DNA of 12,811 nt from Fusobacteriota bacterium (GTDB lineage: Bacteria > Fusobacteriota > Fusobacteriia > Bac17 > JAEWOZ01), in assembly GCA_023399505.1 (NCBI GenBank), contig JAEWOZ010000007.1, positions 1-12,811 of the forward strand, read 5' to 3'. Below, piece after piece: positions 1-9,041 of the stretch (the stretch's first letter is position 1; every line of letters begins with the position of its first letter). Under the pieces are notes generated by a model. That model was not told the DNA's origin. It ran no database searches and saw only the letters and a program-made list of their open reading frames with translations. The position numbers and the translations under genes are program-made.

Positions 1-849
1 AGTTGCAGTCGTGAAACTTATAGGTACAGTGCAATAGATATTGGAGCCCTCTCTTTGGAATATTTCATGAGGCTTTACTCTGACAAATATGTATAAATCT
101 CCAAATGAGCTGCCGTCACCAGCTTCACCATAGCCAGCTATTCTTATTCTAGCTCCTGTCTCTATTCCTTGAGGAATTTTTACTTTTGTTTCAACTATCT
201 CTCTTATATGACCAGAACCTTTACAAGTCTTACAATTTTCTAGAGGGATCTTTCCTTTTCCATTGCATACATCACAATAAGTTACATTAACAAATTGTCC
301 AAATATGGTTCTTGAAACATTTCTTATCTCTCCTGTACCACTACAATTGCCACAGTTCTTAACTTTTTTATCCTGAGCGCCTGTACCAGAACATGCTTTA
401 CAATTGCCTACCCTACTATATTTTATTTCCTTTATATCACCTCTTGAAACCTCCTCAAGAGTAACATCTAAGTCATATCTAATGTCTCTTCCTCTATCTT
501 GGGCTTTGGTATTTGAACCACCAAAAGCTCCTCCAAAGAATTCTCCAAATATATCTCCTAAATTTGAAAAAATATCTCCATTACCAAAATCGAAGCCTTG
601 GGAAGAGGCTCCGCCATTTTGTGCACTTTGTTTATAATTTTCATGACCTAAATTATCGTAAGCTTCTCTTTTTTTTTTATCTGAAAGAACCTGATAAGCT
701 TCTGTTACTTCTTTAAATTTAGCCTCTGCCTCTTTATTTCCCTGATTTCTATCCGGATGATACTCCATAGCAAGTTTTCTATAAGCTTTTTTTATATCAT
801 CTTCTGTTGCTTTTTTGCTCACTCCAAGAATTTTGTAATAATCTGCCAT
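1..849 (-). CDS. dnaJ: DnaJ co-chaperone (Hsp40), 3' end beyond the window
   Basis: DnaJ stimulates the DnaK ATPase and delivers unfolded clients to it in the cytoplasm. The frame is open from an ATG at 847-849 to position 1, giving 283 codons with no stop, so roughly the last quarter (the rest of the C-terminal substrate-binding and dimerisation region) is missing. The J domain begins [19 protein letters not shown] and carries the HPD motif at residues 31-33, which contacts DnaK. A Gly/Phe-rich linker follows at about residues 78-106. The zinc-binding domain has all four CxxCxGxG repeats, starting at Cys150, Cys166, Cys192 and Cys206, so this is a full type I DnaJ and not a short J-protein. 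An AGGAG ribosome-binding site at 858-862 lies 8 nt before the start. The gene follows dnaK by 27 nt on the same strand and is the last visible gene of the hrcA operon. Confidence 0.97.
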   Translation of the reverse strand, partial: MADYYKILGVSKKATEDDIKKAYRKLAMEYHPDRNQGNKEAEAKFKEVTEAYQVLSDKKKREAYDNLGHENYKQSAQNGGASSQGFDFGNGDIFSNLGDIFGEFFGGAFGGSNTKAQDRGRDIRYDLDVTLEEVSRGDIKEIKYSRVGNCKACSGTGAQDKKVKNCGNCSGTGEIRNVSRTIFGQFVNVTYCDVCNGKGKIPLENCKTCKGSGHIREIVETKVKIPQGIETGARIRIAGYGEAGDGSSFGDLYIFVRVKPHEIFQREGSNIYCTVPISFTTAT

Positions 850-876
850 TTGCAAGACTCCTAATCTTTTCTATAA

Positions 877-3268
<2,392 letters not shown>

Positions 3269-3271
3269 CTG

Positions 3272-3277
3272 CACCTC
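3272..3277 (-). promoter_or_regulatory. Ribosome-binding site that decides the grpE start
   Basis: On the minus strand this reads GAGGTG, three bases before the ATG at 3266-3268; measured from the GAGG core the spacing is five. The same bases supply the alternative GTG start, so using GTG would bury the strongest Shine-Dalgarno sequence inside the codon. It lies immediately after the hrcA TGA stop (3276-3278) and overlaps it. This choice is inferred from spacing alone. Confidence 0.55.
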
Positions 3278-4289
3278 ACTCTTTTTTATATTTACTACTT
3301 AAATTAGTAACTTCTTTCGCAACATACTCTACAAGACTAACTATTTTAGAATACTCCATTCTTTTAGGACCTACTATTCCGATTATTCCATTTGAGTTAC
3401 CAAATTCATAAGTAGAGCATATTAGACTTAAATCTTTCATTTGCTCTAATTGAAGGTCCTCACCTAAAAGAATATTTATCTTACCTTTTTCTATCTTATT
3501 ATTTTTTATTAAGCTTTCTAAGAAATGTTTTAGTTCTCCCTTTGCACTATTAACATTAACATTAACATCTATATTACTCTCTTGCAAAATTTCGTCTCTA
3601 ACTGACTGAGAACTTTGGATATAGAGACTAGTCTCCATATCAGAAAAGCAATCTTTGATTAAAGCAAGTCTATCTTTTTCTAATTTTATTTCGTTTAAAT
3701 GAAGTAAAATATCTGAAATTTTCCTACCTTCTAAAGAATTTGTTATTGAATTTGAAATATCTTTTAACTCATCTTCTTTTAAAGGATTATTTATATAGAT
3801 TTTTTTAGTTTTAATAGATAAATTTTCAGTTACTACAACTGCTAAAATATTGAAATTGTCTAGAGAGACAAATTCTATTTTTTTAAAATTCTCCTGAGCT
3901 ATTTCAGGCTCTAAAGCAATTCCTACATATTGAGTCATTTCAGAAAGTAAAGAAATACTTTTAGAGAGAACAAATTCTAGCTCTTTAGTCTTTGCTTCGT
4001 AACTTCTTTTTATGCTAGAAATTTCTTTCTCAGTAAGTTTTTGTACTTCTAAAAGATAATCTATATAGTATTTATAGCCTTTAGAAGTAGGTGCCCTTCC
4101 CGAAGAGGAATGAACTTTCTCAATGTAACCCATATCTTCTAAATCAGCCATAACATTTCTTATAGTAGCAGGCGAAGCATCTAAATGATATTTTTTAACT
4201 AATGTTCTTGAGCCAACAGCCTCACCAGAAGTTAAATAATACTTAATTATTGCCTCCAAAACCTCTTTTTCTCTTTTGTTCTTGATCAT
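3276..4289 (-). CDS. hrcA: Heat-shock repressor HrcA
   Basis: HrcA is the repressor that binds CIRCE operators upstream of class I heat-shock genes; in the studied Gram-positive systems its activity depends on the GroE chaperonin. At 337 residues it has the normal family length. The N-terminal winged-helix DNA-binding domain (about 1-75) contains the recognition segment SPATIRNVMADLEDMGYI at 39-56, followed by the wing-like HSSSGRAPTSKGYKYY. The rest is the GAF-like and dimerisation region, ending in an IGIVGPKRMEY segment typical of the family C-terminus. The start is an ATG with a GGAG/AGGA-type ribosome-binding site just upstream, and the CIRCE element ends only 16 nt before the ATG. It is the first gene of hrcA-grpE-dnaK-dnaJ and should repress its own operon. 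A hexanucleotide repeated three times (3550-3567) encodes the short VNVNVN stretch. Confidence 0.98.
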   Translation of the reverse strand: MIKNKREKEVLEAIIKYYLTSGEAVGSRTLVKKYHLDASPATIRNVMADLEDMGYIEKVHSSSGRAPTSKGYKYYIDYLLEVQKLTEKEISSIKRSYEAKTKELEFVLSKSISLLSEMTQYVGIALEPEIAQENFKKIEFVSLDNFNILAVVVTENLSIKTKKIYINNPLKEDELKDISNSITNSLEGRKISDILLHLNEIKLEKDRLALIKDCFSDMETSLYIQSSQSVRDEILQESNIDVNVNVNSAKGELKHFLESLIKNNKIEKGKINILLGEDLQLEQMKDLSLICSTYEFGNSNGIIGIVGPKRMEYSKIVSLVEYVAKEVTNLSSKYKKE

Positions 4290-4305
4290 AGTCCTACTCC
4301 AAGTG

Positions 4306-4332
4306 TTAGCACTCGCATGAGTTGGTTGCTAA
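4306..4332 (-). promoter_or_regulatory. CIRCE operator (HrcA binding site)
   Basis: The CIRCE consensus is TTAGCACTC-N9-GAGTGCTAA. On the plus strand the window has TTAGCACTC at 4306-4314, nine spacer bases, then GGTTGCTAA at 4324-4332. The arm nearest hrcA is a perfect match and the promoter-side arm matches 7 of 9. The site lies between the predicted transcription start (near 4335) and the hrcA ATG, the usual position for blocking initiation and forming a 5' UTR hairpin. It is the only CIRCE I noticed in the window. Confidence 0.95.
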
Positions 4333-4341
4333 TTTATAATA

Positions 4342-4370
4342 AGTATATTATTATTTTTCCTATTTGTCAA
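4342..4370 (-). promoter_or_regulatory. Sigma-70-type promoter of hrcA-grpE-dnaK-dnaJ
   Basis: On the minus strand, a perfect -35 TTGACA (4365-4370) is separated by 17 bases from a -10 TATACT (4342-4347). Transcription is predicted to begin around 4335, directly in front of the CIRCE operator, so HrcA bound there would overlap the initiation region. The spacing and near-consensus boxes make this one of the two clearest promoters in the window. Confidence 0.85.
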
Positions 4371-4454
4371 TAACGTTTCTAAAATTTTTAAGATATGAAG
4401 AATTATGCTAGATTTTGCAAGGAAAAGAATCTTTTTGCACATCTGAAATATTAG

Positions 4455-4489
4455 ATTATTCTATAGAGAATAATGGTAGAGAATAATGG
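4455..4489. repeat. Inverted repeat plus 13-bp tandem repeat, operator-like
   Basis: ATTATTCT at 4455-4462 and AGAATAAT at 4467-4474 form a perfect 8-bp inverted repeat around four bases. The second arm lies within a 13-bp unit, TAGAGAATAATGG, present twice back to back (4464-4476 and 4477-4489), so a third AGAATAAT half-site lies at 4480-4487. Three like-sized half-sites, two inverted and one direct, in a regulatory gap suggest a protein binding region. It lies 26-61 bp upstream of the putative -35 of the downstream gene. I do not recognise the regulator, and the repeat could also be a chance product of AT-rich DNA. Confidence 0.45.
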
Positions 4490-4515
4490 TTTTGAATTTA
4501 TATATTTAAAAAAAT

Positions 4516-4544
4516 TTGAAATGTAGGACTTAGTAAATAATAAT
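4516..4544 (+). promoter_or_regulatory. Putative promoter of the lipoprotein pair
   Basis: TTGAAA (4516-4521, five of six to TTGACA) and AATAAT (4539-4544, five of six to TATAAT) are spaced by 17 bases. Transcription would start near 4551, about 38 nt before the ATG at 4589. The region is very AT-rich, so similar matches can arise by chance. It is the best plus-strand candidate I found between the divergent hrcA promoter and the gene. Confidence 0.5.
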
Positions 4545-4588
4545 TTATTATAAAGAATTAAAAAATTAAAAATTAATAAGGAGAATAA

Positions 4589-5644
4589 ATGAAAAATTCT
4601 TTTAAATTAATAGTCCTTTTAGCATTAGCAAATTGTAGTAGTTCAAATGCTTGTAATATTGATACTTCATCACCGATCCAATTAAATAAGCCAGCCTTAA
4701 AATCTAACTCAGAAGTTATAGCAGCATATGAAGTGTTAGCAAACAGTAAAACAGAAAACAAAAAAGCTAACTCCTCTTTTGTATTATCAGGAAGTGGAGA
4801 GTTAACTGCTACAGTAAAAGTAAATGGTATTCTAAATGTAAATACTACTCCTTCAAATACAATTTCTAATGGGGATTCAGATTTAAATTTAGGAACTATG
4901 TCATTAACTATTCAGTACAACGGTGTTAATGAAACTATAGCTGGAAGACCCTATGCGGGCAAAACTTTCAAAATGTACGCTTATAGTGAAGGCTTAATAG
5001 GTAAATTGAGAGAGTCAGATGCAGTTGGTATAAAATTAACAGCTACGGCTATCTCTCCTGAAAACAATACGGCTCAAATGAATTTGAACACTACACCTAT
5101 TACTCTATCCAGTTCGAGAAATTTAGGGAACCTGGAACCATATAACAATGTTAATCCGTCTGTATTAGTAGCAAGCTGGGATGTAAATCCTAGTAATGTC
5201 CAATCCATTAAAAATACCATTAATTTAAATGTTACTGGTTTATTTGGATCTTCTGGAGTACCAAAAAGTGCTCAGGACTATTTAGGAAATATAGGTTTCT
5301 TCTTTGTAGCTGAAGATAGTCAACCATTAGCTAATGGTGATGTACTACAAACTCAAATGGACTCTTTTTCTTCAAATGGTAAAGTATATATTGTCAGTGA
5401 AAATAACCCTTCATCCCTACCCTACAGTGTTAAGATAGTAGCAGATAACATTAGCTTACCAAACCAAGTTAAAATAACTACTAAGTCTAGCTCAAGTTCT
5501 CAAAATAGTGATATAGTAGGAAAACTAAAAAGTGGCGTAATAACAGCTACATATAATTCAAGAAAAATATTTATTAAGAAAATTAATTCTAATTTAAGAA
5601 TAATAAATGGTGAAAATGAAACAGAATTTAGGGATTATCAATAA
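4589..5644 (+). CDS. Exported probable lipoprotein, unknown function (paralogue 1)
   Basis: I do not recognise the family. The 351-residue product starts with a short signal sequence (MKNSF, then a hydrophobic stretch at 6-14) and a candidate lipobox LAN-C at Cys16. Asn before the Cys is atypical, so cleavage by signal peptidase I after SNA at 19-21 is an alternative. The mature part is rich in Ser, Asn and Thr and in alternating hydrophobic strands, suggesting a beta-sandwich surface protein. It shares its core with the next gene: G-PYAG then YAYSEG-IG at about 119-138, D-VGI and SPE shortly after, GLFG or GIFG at about 217-220, and KSAQ-YLG at about 226-233. A strong AAGGAG ribosome-binding site (4578-4583) lies 5 nt before the ATG. 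It is transcribed divergently from hrcA and is 41 nt upstream of its paralogue, probably in one transcript. Exported beta-rich protein is well supported; adhesin, coat or binding roles would be guesses. Confidence 0.85.
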   Translation: MKNSFKLIVLLALANCSSSNACNIDTSSPIQLNKPALKSNSEVIAAYEVLANSKTENKKANSSFVLSGSGELTATVKVNGILNVNTTPSNTISNGDSDLNLGTMSLTIQYNGVNETIAGRPYAGKTFKMYAYSEGLIGKLRESDAVGIKLTATAISPENNTAQMNLNTTPITLSSSRNLGNLEPYNNVNPSVLVASWDVNPSNVQSIKNTINLNVTGLFGSSGVPKSAQDYLGNIGFFFVAEDSQPLANGDVLQTQMDSFSSNGKVYIVSENNPSSLPYSVKIVADNISLPNQVKITTKSSSSSQNSDIVGKLKSGVITATYNSRKIFIKKINSNLRIINGENETEFRDYQ

Positions 5645-5685
5645 TTATAATGTCGCTTTTTTAAGATAAGATTAAGGAGAAAAAT

Positions 5686-6783
5686 ATGAAAAAGTTATCT
5701 CTAATTTTAATATTATTTTCATGTTCTTCACTTAAACATAATAAAATAGCAGATTTAAAAAGACATAAAGAGAGAAACTTCATTAACGGTATAAGAAGTG
5801 AAATATGTTTTTCGGAAAATAATAAAAGATATTTTTATTCTTCAGATATTTCAAATAATGGCTTATACTTAGGGAATGTTTATTTTCCATCAACTAATGA
5901 GTCTACTTCAACGACCTATAATTCATTAACAATCGCTAACAATAGTTTATCCTTTAATAACTCAAATTTAGTTGGTAATGTTCAAGCGAATGGATACTTA
6001 ACATTAAATATAGAATATTATAATGTACATGAAGAGGTACGACCGGGTAAACCTTATGCAGGTCAGATATACAGGCTATATGCCTATAGCGAAGGAATCA
6101 TAGGATTATTGAAAAGTAACGACATAGTAGGAATTAGAATTAAAGTAACAAACCAAAGCCCTGAAGATGCTAAATTAGCATCTATTACAATGAAAGTAGA
6201 TGCCTCTAATTTATTGTTAGCTAATTCTAGATTTTTGTCTAATAATCAAAATTCAACTACGAATATTGGAGCTTACGAAGTAGCTAAATGGGTAGTTCAA
6301 AACAGTGCGCAACGTGATTTGAAAGGAAAATTTAAAATAGAGATAATTGGAATTTTTGGAAATGGAACTACAGATATAAAAAGTGCTCAAAGATACTTAG
6401 GGGCTCTAGAGTTCTATCTTGTGAGAGAGAATGAAAATTCAAATTTAAATACACAAGATATATTAAATGCTCAACTAAATGAGTTCATAAATAATAGTGC
6501 TATTTACAATAAAATTTCAGGCGAACAGGGTATGCCATACAATTTTCAAATTCATTCCTCCTCTACTCCTCAAAATATAACCATTAAATTAAACAATGGT
6601 TCTTATACAGTAACAAATGCAAAATTATCAGGAGGAGTTATAGTGGCTCCAAATGGTAACTATTTTGGATATCCTTATATAAGGGCTATAATAAAACATA
6701 ATACACAAGATTATACGAAATTTGATATACAAGGTTTTACAAGTGAAACAACAGTTCACAGTGCTACTTACAAAAAACAATAA
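5686..6783 (+). CDS. Probable lipoprotein, unknown function (paralogue 2)
   Basis: The 365-residue product is a diverged paralogue of the preceding gene. Its signal peptide is MKKLSLILILFSC, with a better lipobox (LFS-C, Cys13), so lipid anchoring in the outer membrane or periplasm is likely. The shared core is easy to align: G-PYAG then LYAYSEG-IG at about 121-140, D-VGI and SPE after it, GIFG at about 222-225, KSAQRYLG at 232-239, and MPY followed by a strand at about 283-290. The stretch before the core (about 20-95) is unrelated by eye to that of paralogue 1, and the C-terminal 40 residues also differ. The ATG has an AAGGAG site at 5674-5679. A perfect TATAAT occurs at 5646-5651 in the short gap but has no -35 partner, so co-transcription is favoured. 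The stop codon lies in the bidirectional terminator. No function can be assigned. Confidence 0.87.
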   Translation: MKKLSLILILFSCSSLKHNKIADLKRHKERNFINGIRSEICFSENNKRYFYSSDISNNGLYLGNVYFPSTNESTSTTYNSLTIANNSLSFNNSNLVGNVQANGYLTLNIEYYNVHEEVRPGKPYAGQIYRLYAYSEGIIGLLKSNDIVGIRIKVTNQSPEDAKLASITMKVDASNLLLANSRFLSNNQNSTTNIGAYEVAKWVVQNSAQRDLKGKFKIEIIGIFGNGTTDIKSAQRYLGALEFYLVRENENSNLNTQDILNAQLNEFINNSAIYNKISGEQGMPYNFQIHSSSTPQNITIKLNNGSYTVTNAKLSGGVIVAPNGNYFGYPYIRAIIKHNTQDYTKFDIQGFTSETTVHSATYKKQ

Positions 6784-6815
6784 AATAACTAAGCTTATTA
6801 CTTAGTTATTTTTTT
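6782..6815. terminator. Bidirectional terminator between convergent genes
   Basis: Perfect 12-bp arms AAAATAACTAAG (6782-6793) and CTTAGTTATTTT (6801-6812) enclose a 7-base loop. On the plus strand the stem runs into T-rich sequence to 6815. On the minus strand it is followed by TTTTATTG and then TTTTTTG, so it should stop transcription both ways. The plus-strand TAA (6781-6783) begins one base before the stem, and the minus-strand permease stop (6798-6800) lies in the loop. The two coding regions are separated by only 14 bp. Confidence 0.88.
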
Positions 6816-7601
6816 CTTTAAAATATTTTGAAGAACTAGAAGCAATAAAGTAAGTATATATGGGAAAGAAAACATCAAAGAAGGAGGTATATTTAAGTTA
6901 TAAATTTCTATAAAATACTGAAAAATATCAATCATACCAAATAATATAATAATTCCAAATATTTTAAGAGGATTATTATTTGCCAATGATGTAACAGCCA
7001 AAGCTATAAAACCTCTTCCTCCCGATAAGTTAGGGTTAAAATAACCTATTCTTCCTATTGAAAGGTACATTCCTGCAAAAGCAGCAAAAAGATTGCTTAA
7101 TATAAAAGAAATATGTTTTATAAATAAAAAGTACTTTTTCTCTTTCAATAATTTAGGAAAAATTTTATCTATTAAAAAATACGATATAAAAACAATTATA
7201 AAAATAAAATAACTTAAAATAGGCAAAGAAAATAAGTTAGGCAAAAGAGGAGCTGCTGGAGAATTTCCTGATACTTTAAATATTGATTTTAATATAAAGA
7301 TTGAAAAGCTAGACATTAAAAGATTATAGGCTGTTCCAGCCATAACTTGTTCTGTTTTAATATTTATAACTAAATAAGATTGAAAAGTTGCTAAAATCAA
7401 CACAACTAAAGTACCAAGACCTAAGCCTATCCATGCGCTGGAAAAATAATAAGAAAAAATTGCTGATGAGAAAGCGCCAACAATTATTGAGCCTTCTAGT
7501 CCTAAATTTGATATTCCAACATTTTCTGAGAAAGATGCTCCTATAGCTGTTATTAATAGAGGTAGTAAATTTAAAACAGCTAATTTAATTGTTATTAACA
7601 T
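6798..7601 (-). CDS. ABC transporter permease, nucleoside/BMP type (second subunit)
   Basis: This is an inner-membrane permease of the branched-chain/nucleoside importer superfamily (BPD_transp_2), resembling the second permease of BMP-lipoprotein nucleoside importers such as NupQ. At 267 residues it is shorter than the usual 300 or so. Family hallmarks are SENVGISNLGLEGSIIVGAF (about 25-44), EQVMAGTAYNLL (84-95) and SGGRGFIALAV (193-203), with about eight hydrophobic segments. The cytoplasmic loop that normally reads like RAVGxxPxAAxxxGI before the LAG-GAYLS helix is missing; instead a short lysine-rich stretch at about 145-165 leads straight into AAFAGMYLSIG. The gene overlaps the upstream permease by 17 nt, and its own ribosome-binding site is weak (GAGAGAAT-like), which suggests translational coupling. 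The stop lies in the shared terminator loop. No ATPase or binding-protein gene is adjacent. Nucleoside specificity is inferred from family only. Confidence 0.88.
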   Translation of the reverse strand: MLITIKLAVLNLLPLLITAIGASFSENVGISNLGLEGSIIVGAFSSAIFSYYFSSAWIGLGLGTLVVLILATFQSYLVINIKTEQVMAGTAYNLLMSSFSIFILKSIFKVSGNSPAAPLLPNLFSLPILSYFIFIIVFISYFLIDKIFPKLLKEKKYFLFIKHISFILSNLFAAFAGMYLSIGRIGYFNPNLSGGRGFIALAVTSLANNNPLKIFGIIILFGMIDIFQYFIEIYNLNIPPSLMFSFPYILTLLLLVLQNILKKKITK

Positions 7602-8556
7602 TTTTTTCTATTCTCTCTTCTTTGATCAACCAGTTTGCAGATGCAAATAATATAATCAATGCCTTTAATATAGTTATGACTTCAGAAGGAACACCAGAAA
7701 AAATAGACATTTTTATTGCTCCTTCTGATAAAGCTCCAAATAAAAATGCTGTTATTATTATACCCAATGTTGTTTTACCTAATAATGCTATAACTATTCC
7801 ATCAAATCCAAATTGACTCATAATTCCATAAGAATATCTAAAATTAGCTACCCCTGATAATATTCTCAAGGAACCTGCAACTCCAGAAACAAAAGCCGAA
7901 ATAGACACTGTTATTAGTATTAAGTTGCTATTTTTTATTTTTAAGAATTTTATATCTTGTCCTAGTTTAGTTTTTTCTGTTATATACCAATAAAAATATG
8001 CGAAGAGAAGGGATATAAAGATCCATAATATTGGACTTGTAATGTGAGAAACATAAGGCACTATGGAACTGCTACCTGTTCCATCTGACGTTTTAAGTAT
8101 AGTATTCAGTAATGATGCTTCTAAATTAAAAATAATATAATTGAACATTATGGAAGAGATAGCTTCGTTTACATTAAAAGCTATCTTTAAATATCCTATT
8201 ATTAATCCTATTAGGGCTGCACCTAATCCTCCTACTAATAGACTCAATAATGGGCTAATGAAAAAGATAGAACCTATTTTTATAGCAGATATTGTTCCTA
8301 ATAGGCCACCTATTATTAATTGCCCTTGGGATGAAATGTTAAACATCCCCCCTCTTAAAGTAAAAGAAAAAGACAATCCAGTTAAAAGTAAGATAGATGT
8401 TTTTTCTAAAGAACCTTTTATATTTTCATAACCCCATAGTGCACCCTTGACAATTTGAAAGTATGCCTCAATGGGATCTTTATTAATGAAAATTATAAGG
8501 AAAGAGCTTAATATAATTGCTATGAATAAACTTATAAAAGAAATTTTGTTTCTCAA
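7585..8556 (-). CDS. ABC transporter permease, nucleoside/BMP type (first subunit)
   Basis: This 323-residue inner-membrane permease resembles the first permease of BMP-type nucleoside importers such as NupP. Hallmarks are the N-terminal membrane anchor (5-24), KDPIEAYFQIVKGALWG (26-42), LTGLSFSFTLRGGMFNISS (58-76) followed by QGQLIIGG, and the late GFDGIVIALLGKTTLG (250-265). The central cytoplasmic loop begins TKLGQDIKF (196-204) as in relatives, but lacks the usual RAVGxNxxAAxxxGI section before the SGVAGSL helix, a loss of about ten residues. The start is a TTG (8554-8556) with a GAGGT ribosome-binding site at 8561-8565; I see no better ATG. The gene lies downstream of the rpsI terminator. 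No convincing promoter is visible in the 71-bp gap, so transcription may depend on read-through or on a weak TTGCTA-N17-TAAAAC-like element overlapping the terminator. It should pair with the second permease; ATPase and binding protein are not in the window. Confidence 0.88.
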   Translation of the reverse strand: MRNKISFISLFIAIILSSFLIIFINKDPIEAYFQIVKGALWGYENIKGSLEKTSILLLTGLSFSFTLRGGMFNISSQGQLIIGGLLGTISAIKIGSIFFISPLLSLLVGGLGAALIGLIIGYLKIAFNVNEAISSIMFNYIIFNLEASLLNTILKTSDGTGSSSIVPYVSHITSPILWIFISLLFAYFYWYITEKTKLGQDIKFLKIKNSNLILITVSISAFVSGVAGSLRILSGVANFRYSYGIMSQFGFDGIVIALLGKTTLGIIITAFLFGALSEGAIKMSIFSGVPSEVITILKALIILFASANWLIKEERIEKNVNNN

Positions 8557-8596
8557 TATTACCTCAATATTAAATAGTTTTATTCCCTTATATGAA

Positions 8597-8624
8597 AATT
8601 AGCAAGGGGCTAACCTTGCTAATT
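8597..8624 (-). terminator. Hairpin terminator after rpsI
   Basis: Perfect 11-bp arms AATTAGCAAGG (8597-8607) and CCTTGCTAATT (8614-8624) flank a 6-base loop. It begins four bases past the rpsI stop on the minus strand and continues into TTCAT, a short T run, so termination may be partial. That would leave some transcription running into the permease genes, whose start lies 41 bp further on. No gene on the plus strand would use it. Confidence 0.75.
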
Positions 8625-8627
8625 CCA

Positions 8628-9029
8628 TTATCTCTTTGAGAATTGTGGGCTTTTTCTTGCCTTCTTCTTCCCATATTTTTTTCTTTCGGTTCTTCTTGAA
8701 TCTCTTGTTAAAAGTCCTTCTTCTTTAAGAACTCTTCTATTATTTTCATCTAATTCGACTAAAGCTCTCGCTATTCCATGTTTTAAAGCACCTGCTTGTC
8801 CAGCAAGTCCTCCACCATGAACATTAACATGGATACTAATTTTATCCAAGTAATTTGTTAATTCTAGAGGTCTTACTACTTCTTTAACTAAGCTTGATCT
8901 ATTTAAAAAATATTCTTCTAAGCCTTTTTTGTTAACTACAAAGCTATTGGTATTCCCAGGTCTTAATATAACTCTAGCTACACTAGTTTTTCTTCTTCCA
9001 GTGCCTAAATATTGTATTATATTATTCAT
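8628..9029 (-). CDS. rpsI: 30S ribosomal protein S9
   Basis: S9 is a small-subunit head protein whose C-terminal tail reaches the tRNA in the P site. The 133-residue product has YLGTGRRKTSVARVILRPG (about 7-25), the central VHGGGLAGQAGALKHGIARAL (about 70-90) and the RDSRRTERKKYGKKKARKSPQFSKR tail ending in the invariant SKR. Length and motifs are normal. The ATG at 9027-9029 has an AAGGAG ribosome-binding site in the 12-bp gap after rplM, with which it forms the usual two-gene operon. A hairpin terminator follows the stop directly. Confidence 0.99.
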   Translation of the reverse strand: MNNIIQYLGTGRRKTSVARVILRPGNTNSFVVNKKGLEEYFLNRSSLVKEVVRPLELTNYLDKISIHVNVHGGGLAGQAGALKHGIARALVELDENNRRVLKEEGLLTRDSRRTERKKYGKKKARKSPQFSKR

Positions 9030-9041
9030 TATTATTTCTCC

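Noticed and set aside
3550..3567. Hexanucleotide TTAACA repeated three times inside hrcA
   Set aside because: It is in frame and encodes alternating Val and Asn; slippage by one unit would only add or remove two residues, so phase variation is unlikely.
4416..4439. Imperfect palindrome TGCAAGG...TTTTTGCA in the divergent gap
   Set aside because: Pairing needs two G:U pairs and contains a mismatch; there is no T tract and no adjacent gene that would use it, so I do not call it a terminator or operator.
4573..4761. Minus-strand 62-residue frame opposite the first lipoprotein gene
   Set aside because: It overlaps a well-supported gene with a strong ribosome-binding site and has no promoter or motif of its own.
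5646..5651. Perfect TATAAT between the two lipoprotein genes
   Set aside because: There is no -35-like sequence 16-18 bp upstream and no extended -10 TG, so a second promoter is not supported.
7589..8431. Plus-strand frames opposite the first permease
   Set aside because: They mirror the minus-strand membrane protein codons and have no supporting start signals or recognisable content.
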